Below, in pieces: positions 32,689 through 39,547 of a DNA stretch of 40,095 bases. The DNA is from a virus. The stretch covers positions 1 through 40,095 of the IMG/VR virus record IMGVR_UViG_3300009159_000132, one strand, 5' to 3'. The notes under the pieces are model-generated. The model was not told the origin of the DNA. It ran no database searches and saw only the letters and a list, made by a program, of their open reading frames with translations. The translations under genes and the position numbers were made by a program. Within the stretch, counting starts at the first letter, position 1. Each line of letters begins with the position of its first letter.

Positions 32689-33190
32689 GGTCTTGGACAT
32701 TGAGGAAGTGTCCTTTCCAAATGCTTTTTTGAAGTGTAACTTCTTCTGATGACCCATCAAAGTCATTAGATTTTTTTACCGCAGTAGATGATTCATAAGC
32801 ATTCATTCTACTGTGTAAGTCTTCGATTGATTTTTTCATTTCTCCATAGGAATCGTGCATGTTACTAATTTTACCACGCATTTCGTTAACAATTTCTTCA
32901 ACTGTTGAAACGTTATTTGTAGCCTTAGCAATACCAGCATCAATTTTATCTGTCACGACGGCTTTTAGGTCGTCTAGCATTTTGGCGAAATCAAATTCTT
33001 CCGTCACCGCAGGATCAGCAGACTTCTCAACAACATCTTCTTCTACTGTTTCTTCAACAGTTTCATCAGCAGAATCTGACTCTTCTTGAACGTCTCCTGT
33101 CTCATCGGCAACTTCTTCAGTAGCAATTTCTTCTACATCATCAACACTCTTAACGAGTTCTGTTGATTCTACTGAGAGTTCTTCAGACAT
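32684..33190 (-). CDS. capsid scaffolding protein from internal start
   Basis: A nested gene of 168 codons is in frame within the 3' half of the protease gene. Its ATG at 33190 is preceded by AAAGGAGGT with a six-base spacer, one of the most complete ribosome-binding sites in the window, in the middle of a coding region. The product is acidic, coiled and begins MSEELSVES. The lambda C/Nu3 pair is the known parallel. It should be made in excess over the full protease-scaffold fusion. Confidence 0.8.
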   Translation of the reverse strand: MSEELSVESTELVKSVDDVEEIATEEVADETGDVQEESDSADETVEETVEEDVVEKSADPAVTEEFDFAKMLDDLKAVVTDKIDAGIAKATNNVSTVEEIVNEMRGKISNMHDSYGEMKKSIEDLHSRMNAYESSTAVKKSNDFDGSSEEVTLQKSIWKGHFLNVQDL

Positions 33191-33940
33191 GTCTGTACCT
33201 CCTTTAGTTATATTTTTGTTTAAGTACGAATCTACTTTATCTTTAATGTCAATAGATTTTGTACTTTCAATATTTTCTATCCATCCGATATTTTCCATAG
33301 ACTTGTTGCATACTGTGCAAGAGGAATCCTCAGAATCTGAGGAGACAGCAATCTCATCAGTTGCACACCAGAAAACATTTTCAGTTTGAATATCCATAGC
33401 GGAACCTTTATATATAGGTCCATCTACACCTTTTTGAATTGAAAAAATATTGGCTAGGGGATTGGCGGGGTTATCCACCAAACTTAATTCATAAAGTTCA
33501 TAGTCACTAACTTTTCTAATAGACTTGTTTAATTCTTTATTAAACTCATCTTCGGAGTCAACAATGTTTCCGCCAATAGAGAAACCAGTAAGGGTGCCAT
33601 CAAGAACTTTCTCCCAAGTGTTCTCAGCGCCCTTTGAGATGTATGTAGTTACGAATACGCCCTTATAGGTTTCTCCGCTTTTACTATCATAGAAAGATTG
33701 TTGTTTAAAAGATAATACTTTACCTACTGCCACTGGCTGATGCATCTCACGAAGGTTTCCACGAAAACGATCAAAGGCTTTCTGAGAAGCCTCTGATGTA
33801 ATTATGTCTCCATGCTTGTCAATATTATCTAATGACGCAAACCCAGACACGGTTCTATTTTCCTTATCTACCTTAGAAAAGGGAACGGAAATATGCAACC
33901 TGTCGCCATCGTTGTGCCATTCGGCCTTTTTAATATTCAT
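32684..33940 (-). CDS. prohead maturation protease fused to scaffold
   Basis: The N-terminal half (about 1-170) matches the phage prohead protease (peptidase U35/S78-like) pattern, with catalytic His in LREMHQPV (H67) and Ser in TGFSIGG (S121), and a conserved acidic stretch near YELYELSLVDNPANP. A linker with C192 and CTVC (C208, C211) follows. The C-terminal half is acidic and coiled (VDDVEEIATEEVADETG...), typical of a scaffold or delta domain. An internal ATG at codon 251 with AAAGGAGGT upstream probably makes the scaffold alone. The 418 residues combine processing and scaffold roles in one gene. The start ATG 33940 has no Shine-Dalgarno and may have a very short leader. Confidence 0.85.
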   Translation of the reverse strand: MNIKKAEWHNDGDRLHISVPFSKVDKENRTVSGFASLDNIDKHGDIITSEASQKAFDRFRGNLREMHQPVAVGKVLSFKQQSFYDSKSGETYKGVFVTTYISKGAENTWEKVLDGTLTGFSIGGNIVDSEDEFNKELNKSIRKVSDYELYELSLVDNPANPLANIFSIQKGVDGPIYKGSAMDIQTENVFWCATDEIAVSSDSEDSSCTVCNKSMENIGWIENIESTKSIDIKDKVDSYLNKNITKGGTDMSEELSVESTELVKSVDDVEEIATEEVADETGDVQEESDSADETVEETVEEDVVEKSADPAVTEEFDFAKMLDDLKAVVTDKIDAGIAKATNNVSTVEEIVNEMRGKISNMHDSYGEMKKSIEDLHSRMNAYESSTAVKKSNDFDGSSEEVTLQKSIWKGHFLNVQDL

Positions 33941-33949
33941 CTTATTGAA

Positions 33950-33977
33950 AGGATAGCAATATTTTAATAAAAATCAA
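33950..33977 (-). promoter_or_regulatory. weak promoter candidate for the protease gene
   Basis: The minus strand has TTGATT (33977-33972), 16 bases, then TATCCT (33955-33950) preceded by TGC, nine bases before the ATG. The predicted leader is two or three bases, so the protease may be leaderless or nearly so. Both boxes are imperfect. Confidence 0.35.
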
Positions 33978-33983
33978 AATACG

Positions 33984-35561
33984 TTATACTTTACGACCTT
34001 CTCCCTGTGGATTTCTGGCTTCGCCAGTTTGATCTGGAGCATTAGCCTGTCTCTGTTGATCTCTACTTCTATTTCCTGATGCTTGAGTTCTTTGCTCTGC
34101 TGCGCCCTGAGCAGTAAGAACAACTGGAGAATCTGCGCCCGGTCGGGCGGGAAGACCCTTTCTAACCCTAACATCATTAGGAGTAAGAACTTGAGTTCTG
34201 AGGTACCTTTCATCAATTCTACTTTGAGTATCCTCATCAGTAAGAGTAAGTTCATTAAACTTTAGAACAAAGATATCGGTCAGTTCTTTTATTATCTGAT
34301 TAATCTTATCCTCAACAAAGTCTTGAGTGGGACGACACACTTGCTCCTTGAATGTTTTATCAGCATCTCTAGCACTAGCCAAAGAAACCCCATCGGGCAT
34401 TCCAACTTTAGAAATTGGTACACGGTGAGCCATAAGAATCTGATCCCGATTCTCTGCCCGATAGTTCTTAAATGAAGAGTCTTGAACGTCAGCCTCTACC
34501 GGCTCCATCTTAAACTCTACCTTGGCATTATCATTATCAGCCGGGAGGGGGATATAAAGAGTTCTATGATTCTTACCCTTTAATCCAGTATGAAAAAACT
34601 CAAGCAGTTTTCTTTCTGAATCAGCAGTAAGTTTTGCTCCCTTTACAACAATGATGTATCTAGGAACGGCCTTATTCTCAAAATAATCAATATTAAACTT
34701 TGAGGCAAACTCGTCACCAGCAATAGCGTTCGTTGCCGAAACAACATCTGGGATTCCATAGAAAGTATTAGTTGGAGTATATTTCTTCAGATGCAAAATC
34801 TCATTTGGCTTTGCATCATTACCCATTGGGTCTGGCGTTGCAGTCTCTCCAAAGTTTCTAAAGTAAGTATACTTGTTGTATACGATCTGTATATACCCGT
34901 CCCTCATCCTTCTTACCCGCATCGTGTGCGAAGGGATATGACCTATGTATCCAACACGACCAGTGCTTGTTCTACCAACCTCAACATAGCCATTACCCGT
35001 TGTCTCAAGGTCCGTCATTACTTTTTTCATAACCTCAGAAAAACTATCTTCATCGTTTAATGACTCAAGATATTCTCTCAGGTCACTCTTGGACTTAGAT
35101 AGTTTTTTTCTTAGTTTTTGTAGTTTATCAGGGGAGTCAAGGGCATCTTCAATCTTATCTAGAGTCCTGTAGGTTTCTTTAAAGTCATATCCTAGCCCAA
35201 CAACATTGGAAACTTTAACATTAACTGCTGAATGATGAGCCGCATTGATTTCGTAGATCCTTGAAAGGTACTCAAGGTTATATGGAGGAATAACAACCTC
35301 AAAAAGGGAGTATCCGTTTATAGCAAGGGGGTCAGCACCTTTAGTTCCTGCCCCACCCTGACCTTCATATACTTTTTCTAGTCTAGAAAATTTTCTTTTT
35401 GCGGCAGCACTTAATCCTGTAATCTTTGACAGACTCTTTGGCATGGCGGCAAAGGGGTCGGTAGTTGTGACATCTCCATTAATAACTATGTCAGCACTAC
35501 TTTTAATTCGTACTAGTTGTTCCTCAAAGTCATCTTCGACTACTCGCCTAGAGTGTTCCAT
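33984..35561 (-). CDS. portal protein
   Basis: This 525-residue protein has the phage portal pattern. It includes EINAAHHSAVNVKVSNVVGLGYDFKETYRTLD (N-terminal core), a stem with VMTDLETTGNGYVEVGRTSTG, and GIPDVVSATNAIAGDEFASKFNIDYFENKAVPRYIIVV. Then comes ILMAHRVPISKVGMPDG, plus a C-terminal disordered Gln/Arg-rich tail. It forms the dodecameric vertex for DNA packaging. I chose ATG 35561, giving a 14-base overlap with the upstream gene; a start 12 codons further out is possible. Terminase genes would be expected nearby but are not in the window. Confidence 0.94.
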   Translation of the reverse strand: MEHSRRVVEDDFEEQLVRIKSSADIVINGDVTTTDPFAAMPKSLSKITGLSAAAKRKFSRLEKVYEGQGGAGTKGADPLAINGYSLFEVVIPPYNLEYLSRIYEINAAHHSAVNVKVSNVVGLGYDFKETYRTLDKIEDALDSPDKLQKLRKKLSKSKSDLREYLESLNDEDSFSEVMKKVMTDLETTGNGYVEVGRTSTGRVGYIGHIPSHTMRVRRMRDGYIQIVYNKYTYFRNFGETATPDPMGNDAKPNEILHLKKYTPTNTFYGIPDVVSATNAIAGDEFASKFNIDYFENKAVPRYIIVVKGAKLTADSERKLLEFFHTGLKGKNHRTLYIPLPADNDNAKVEFKMEPVEADVQDSSFKNYRAENRDQILMAHRVPISKVGMPDGVSLASARDADKTFKEQVCRPTQDFVEDKINQIIKELTDIFVLKFNELTLTDEDTQSRIDERYLRTQVLTPNDVRVRKGLPARPGADSPVVLTAQGAAEQRTQASGNRSRDQQRQANAPDQTGEARNPQGEGRKV

Positions 35562-35877
35562 GTAGTTTTCTTCCCTCAAGTTCTTCCTTGGCCGCAAAAT
35601 AGTCTAGTTCATCAGGGACTAGACCTAGGTTTAGTCTAGCCATTTGATGGTCATATTGTTCTTGAGTAATTGGTCGGTGGCCGGAAAGGAATATGGCTTC
35701 ACCGCCATCAACTCCACAAATTAATGCAGCACGTCGAAGTTTCTCTATTTGGTTACGATCTTCTTTCTTAGACATAATCTGAAGAAGATCGCCATCTTCA
35801 TTTTTAATTACTTTACCTTCTGGGGTTTTCCAGATGTACACGCCCCAATTATATTCTTCTATAAGTTTTCTTTTCAT
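35548..35877 (-). CDS. small pre-portal protein of unknown function
   Basis: This 109-residue protein (MKRKLIEEYNWGVYIWKTPEGKVIKNEDGDLLQIMS...) has an N-terminal beta-hairpin and a helical C-terminal half ending in ELDYFAAKEELEGRK. Similar small genes ahead of portal genes occur in actinobacteriophages, as I recall, without a known function. It is preceded by TGGTATCAT ending six bases before ATG, predicting a leaderless transcript. An in-frame ATG 12 codons upstream lacks a ribosome-binding site. Confidence 0.7.
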   Translation of the reverse strand: MKRKLIEEYNWGVYIWKTPEGKVIKNEDGDLLQIMSKKEDRNQIEKLRRAALICGVDGGEAIFLSGHRPITQEQYDHQMARLNLGLVPDELDYFAAKEELEGRKLHGTL

Positions 35878-35883
35878 AACACA

Positions 35884-35892
35884 ATGATACCA
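35884..35892 (-). promoter_or_regulatory. extended -10 promoter, predicted leaderless start
   Basis: The minus strand reads TGGTATCAT, then TGTGTT, then ATG (35877). The spacing is six bases, identical to that at 15794. An AT-only palindrome (35892-35908) lies directly upstream, where the -35 region would be. Confidence 0.65.
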
Positions 35893-35908
35893 CTTTTTAT
35901 AAAAAAGT
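35892..35908. other. AT-rich palindrome in the pre-portal promoter
   Basis: ACTTTTT and AAAAAGT form 7-base arms around a 3-base centre. It abuts the TGG of the extended -10. It may be an operator or a curved, UP-like element rather than a hairpin terminator, since it has no GC stem. Confidence 0.4.
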
Positions 35909-35943
35909 AACATTTATGTCTACTGGCATACCAATTATTTACT

Positions 35944-38388
35944 CTAACTTGTATAAACTTGCCAGTTCTTGTTCAATAATGTTACTGAATCTGGAAGGCA
36001 TTGTACATTTAAATATTTATTGTCGTCATCAGAAACTGAAACTACCCTTCTTCCAAATACTTGTCCATATCTATTCTTTGCATAACTTGCTGTGTATGGA
36101 AATACTGATACTTTATCAAAAGAATGGGAGAACGATGCCGTTCCATCAGATTTTGAAAATAAATAAAAGGCAGAGGTATCAGAAACTGGAGTTGTAAGAG
36201 AAGATTGTATAAAATAATGTTGTCTTGACTTAATAGTTGTCGATCCAGAAACTGCATCTTCCCCATTTACACTTGCTGTCATTCCAGAAAAATTTAATAA
36301 ATATGTATTGGATGCAGCGCTATATATGAGTGCCATGCTAGCGGAAGGACTATTGTCTATGATAAATTGTGTAGTTGTTGATAATGTATCAGATATACCA
36401 ATTAGTAAATCTATTTGACCAATGTTGTCAAAGTCCGTATCTGATTTTGAAACAGAAATTATGCTCTGTGGAATTTGTAAAAACCCAATATTATTTTGTT
36501 TGTAAACATTTAATAGTCTTTCTGGATGATTAACTACTCCACTAGATGTTGTTAGTAATGCTGGGTATGATCCAGCAGAATAACTAGCGGCGGTGAAGTT
36601 ATAAAGATATAACCTATTTATATTAGTATTCTTGATGGAATCAAAAATACTATTATTATAATACCCAGCCATTGAAGCACTAATTGCTAAATAGGAAGAA
36701 GATGATGGAATATCAATAATAGATTCATTATTGATTGATGAGGATGCTCCATTAATATACATTGTATATTTTATGTTATCTGAGTCATAAGCCATAAAAT
36801 AATTTTTAGTTTTTTCTGGAATTGGTAATGCAATCCAAGCCTCAGCCTCGCGGTACTGATAAGGATTCCAAACAATAGATCCTGTAGAATTTTTTGTTGG
36901 AGTAGTCAATCCAGCATAAACATATTGTGGACTATTAGCATATGTTTCATTAAAATCTAGTTGTTGATTTCCTCCAGCAACAATGTATCCATTTGAAGCC
37001 GCATAGTATCTATTGAATAAGTATACTTTGGCGTAATCGGTTGTTATCTTATCTGAGAATGTATAAGAAAATGAACCACTTCCATCAGCAAGTTCCGCTA
37101 ATACTGTTGATCCAGAAAAACTAATATTTACTGTTTTCGGTGGCTTTTGGCTTACTGATGCTGATATTGATGTCAGAATAGTGGATGATCCAGTCCCTAA
37201 AATTATTTTAGACGAAGCGGAATCTATTGCTATATAAAAGTCTCCTACGCTGCTATTCTCTACAAACAATAAAGAATTTTCAGAAGTAAACTTTCCATTT
37301 CCAACCCCACCAAATCTTATTGATATTCCATCATTAACAAAATTATTTGTATAATCATTTGACAATAAACTAAATCCACCAACAGATGCTACAGAATAAC
37401 TTCCAGAATTATTTACTACCCCTAAAGAGTTATTATCTAATGAAAATGCATTAAAATTTGGACTTGTTTTAATTTTAATATATGGATCAGTATAAGTATT
37501 ATATAGATCTGTTCCATAAAAGTCTTGCGTCACTTGATCATTTCTAGCAATTTTTTGATTAAATGTAACTATTTCATTTAATAATGGAGAACCTATTTTA
37601 GATATATATTTATCAAAATTTCCTACATCAAGGAGTGCGTAATATCTACTTGCAATGTTCTGTTCACTTAAAGCATATGAATAAAATGAAATCATTGAAA
37701 CTAAAAGATTTTGAGTATTATCACTACATGAAAATTCGGCTACAGTCCTTCCCGCAATTTTGGGGGAAAAGAATATTTTTTTAGATAATTGATCTATTAA
37801 TGTATCAGCCCTAACCATATTTATGTACATTTCTGGTCTTCCTGATTTAAAGTTTATTACAATATGTTTAGATTCTTTTATTGGATATCCAGAAACTGAT
37901 GATCTATATATAATGTATCCATCTGAAGAATAAACATTTAAATAAAATTCATTAGTTACAGAATTATAAGATAGTCCAACATTTGCTTGAGAATTGTATA
38001 TTCCAAACCTAGCAAAATCTTGATTTGAAGTTCTATCATAGTTCTTAGATAATAAAAATTCAACTGCAAACGGTAATCTTTCATCACCCTGAGAGAATCT
38101 TCCCACTCCAACAGTATTTACACTTAAAGCATTATTTTCAGTAATCGATATTTTATTACTTGAATTTATATTAAATGTATAATTTTCAGACGCTAAAGCA
38201 AAAAAGGGGATTTGTTTTGAGTAACTTGCGCCGACAGCCAATGTAGCCTTAAGATAATCTCTGTTAGTTAAATCATCAATCGAATTAGAGGCGGGAATAT
38301 ATGGACCAAAAACTGCTGTAGGAGTATGACTTAAAACAAGATCCTCATACGTCTTTGATCCATAGATAGTAGTAGATGTTACTGGCAT
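35944..38388 (-). CDS. large beta-rich virion surface protein, lectin-like
   Basis: This 814-residue protein is rich in Ser, Asn and Tyr and looks all-beta. Two or more concanavalin/LamG-type jelly rolls are suggested by FARFGIYNSQANVGLSYNSVTNEFYLNVYSSDG, with SKHIVINFKSGRPEMYINMV, and by a second region near NYFMAYDSDNIKYTMYINGASSSINN. A glycan-binding or decorating role on the head or tail is likely. It lies upstream of the portal instead of with the tail genes. It follows TGATATAAT and GGCGGG. No catalytic residues are apparent. Confidence 0.72.
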   Translation of the reverse strand: MPVTSTTIYGSKTYEDLVLSHTPTAVFGPYIPASNSIDDLTNRDYLKATLAVGASYSKQIPFFALASENYTFNINSSNKISITENNALSVNTVGVGRFSQGDERLPFAVEFLLSKNYDRTSNQDFARFGIYNSQANVGLSYNSVTNEFYLNVYSSDGYIIYRSSVSGYPIKESKHIVINFKSGRPEMYINMVRADTLIDQLSKKIFFSPKIAGRTVAEFSCSDNTQNLLVSMISFYSYALSEQNIASRYYALLDVGNFDKYISKIGSPLLNEIVTFNQKIARNDQVTQDFYGTDLYNTYTDPYIKIKTSPNFNAFSLDNNSLGVVNNSGSYSVASVGGFSLLSNDYTNNFVNDGISIRFGGVGNGKFTSENSLLFVENSSVGDFYIAIDSASSKIILGTGSSTILTSISASVSQKPPKTVNISFSGSTVLAELADGSGSFSYTFSDKITTDYAKVYLFNRYYAASNGYIVAGGNQQLDFNETYANSPQYVYAGLTTPTKNSTGSIVWNPYQYREAEAWIALPIPEKTKNYFMAYDSDNIKYTMYINGASSSINNESIIDIPSSSSYLAISASMAGYYNNSIFDSIKNTNINRLYLYNFTAASYSAGSYPALLTTSSGVVNHPERLLNVYKQNNIGFLQIPQSIISVSKSDTDFDNIGQIDLLIGISDTLSTTTQFIIDNSPSASMALIYSAASNTYLLNFSGMTASVNGEDAVSGSTTIKSRQHYFIQSSLTTPVSDTSAFYLFSKSDGTASFSHSFDKVSVFPYTASYAKNRYGQVFGRRVVSVSDDDNKYLNVQCLPDSVTLLNKNWQVYTS

Positions 38389-38416
38389 TAATTATTTACC
38401 CGCCTTGTTTATTTTA

Positions 38417-38425
38417 ATTATATCA
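38417..38425 (-). promoter_or_regulatory. extended -10 promoter for the lectin-like gene
   Basis: TGATATAAT occurs on the minus strand 29 bases before the ATG at 38388, with GGCGGG between. No -35 is evident. It lies within the 172-base gap, just after a 33-codon ORF. Confidence 0.65.
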
Positions 38426-38434
38426 GAATAATTA

Positions 38435-38536
38435 TCAATATCGCGGTGGCCAGAGAACTCCTTGATATTGAACATTAATTTTTGGCTGAGTAATAATAAG
38501 GATTGCTTGAATGGGCGTTCTGAATGCCTTTGCCAT
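38435..38536 (-). CDS. candidate 33-residue peptide
   Basis: A short ORF reads MAKAFRTPIQAILI...QYQGVLWPPRY and fills most of the 172-base gap upstream of the lectin-like gene. The composition (a hydrophobic stretch then WPPRY) is not random-looking. A TATAAT lies about 14 bases upstream of the ATG without a clear Shine-Dalgarno (only GAGCAG). It could be a real small virion peptide or a remnant of a larger gene. Support is limited. Confidence 0.4.
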   Translation of the reverse strand: MAKAFRTPIQAILIITQPKINVQYQGVLWPPRY

Positions 38537-38561
38537 TAATACTGCTCTATTAAATTATATC

Positions 38562-39272
38562 TTATATTGGAGAAACTATAAGATTATATGAGAAGGAAGT
38601 AGGGGACGACCCTGCGGTTGTAATTACCGTTAATGATGTGCCTGAACGAGACATAGAGTGGGAAGGAGTGGTAATAAGACCATATATATAATCAGAGCCT
38701 CCAGAAAGAAATGTTTGGTCCAACCCCACAAAATACGTCCACCCTCCTTTATTAATCCATGTTATTGCAGAAGAAGTACCAGTAGATGTAATTGTACCAG
38801 TAACATTAGCCTCAACCTTAAAACATAAATTATTAGTAAATCTATCTTTCCAGTTACTTGATTGGGTGCCGGGGTATCCAGAAGTTCCGCTGCTTGTATA
38901 TGTCCAATTTACTCCATGCATTTGTATACCGGGAGTACGACCACTACCTAGTGGAGGGCTTGGCGTATTGCCAACTGCACTTATATTTAAAGATAAAGTT
39001 GTAGAGGTTACTGTATCATTTGCTGGTATGGCACTTGTATCATATCTAACATGCCATTGAGTTGAGTAATATGTATCTGGATACGGTGGATATTTATTTA
39101 TTTGACCACCGGGGTTGACCCAAAGATAGGGAACGTTATAATTACTATTAATATCTGCGGCTTGTGCTACTGCTGTCGGTCCAAGGCTTGCTTCAGAAAT
39201 TTCTGCTGTATCATAAAGAATATCATTATAATTTGTAGTATTTTTATCAAGATTACAAACATAGGTAGGCAT
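38562..39272 (-). CDS. probable virion protein, unknown
   Basis: This 236-residue beta-rich protein (NVPYLWVNPGGQINKYPPYPDTYYSTQWHVRYDTSAIPANDTVTSTTLSLNISA) resembles the DNRLRE-type or carbohydrate-binding-like beta sandwiches found in virion and surface proteins. The later part has TSSAITWINKGGWTYFVGLDQ and a Ser-rich C-terminus. Its ATG overlaps the upstream stop. I do not recognise a specific family. Confidence 0.65.
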   Translation of the reverse strand: MPTYVCNLDKNTTNYNDILYDTAEISEASLGPTAVAQAADINSNYNVPYLWVNPGGQINKYPPYPDTYYSTQWHVRYDTSAIPANDTVTSTTLSLNISAVGNTPSPPLGSGRTPGIQMHGVNWTYTSSGTSGYPGTQSSNWKDRFTNNLCFKVEANVTGTITSTGTSSAITWINKGGWTYFVGLDQTFLSGGSDYIYGLITTPSHSMSRSGTSLTVITTAGSSPTSFSYNLIVSPI

Positions 39273-39547
39273 TAGATAGTCGCCACGCTACGAACAAGAT
39301 TAGAAACCAATTTATGAGTTGAAGAAATTGGATCGCCATTATGATAAAATCCTGACCAATGCAGCGGGAAATCTAAAAATACTGGTACACCAAAATACGT
39401 TGCTTCTGCATAATCAATTTTAAAAGTAGTATCATAACAATCAAAACCGGCAATAGTTGCAACCACCGCTCCATCTCTAAACGTATGTGGAGAACCTAAA
39501 GAATTCATTGCCACTACCATATCAACTACATCTTGCTCTACACTCAT
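39272..39547 (-). CDS. 91-residue protein of unknown function
   Basis: This small protein (VVDMVVAMNSLGSPHTFRDGAVVATIAGFDCYDTTFKIDYAEATYFGVPVFLD) looks alpha/beta, with a beta-hairpin and a few conserved-looking aromatics. It is in tight overlap with both neighbours: its ATG overlaps the propeller gene's stop and its stop overlaps the next ATG. Function is unknown; it may assist the DUF4915-like protein or be a virion component. Confidence 0.65.
   Translation of the reverse strand: MSVEQDVVDMVVAMNSLGSPHTFRDGAVVATIAGFDCYDTTFKIDYAEATYFGVPVFLDFPLHWSGFYHNGDPISSTHKLVSNLVRSVATI

Noticed and set aside
36042-36266. Second-frame minus-strand ORF inside the lectin-like gene
   Set aside because: The host gene's frame is continuous and beta-rich; the overlapping frame has no ribosome-binding site or domain.
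38500-38540. Possible hairpin around GGGCGTTCTGAATGCC
   Set aside because: On the transcribed strand the stem has an A-C mismatch and a very short stem. There is no U tract, so it is not a credible terminator.
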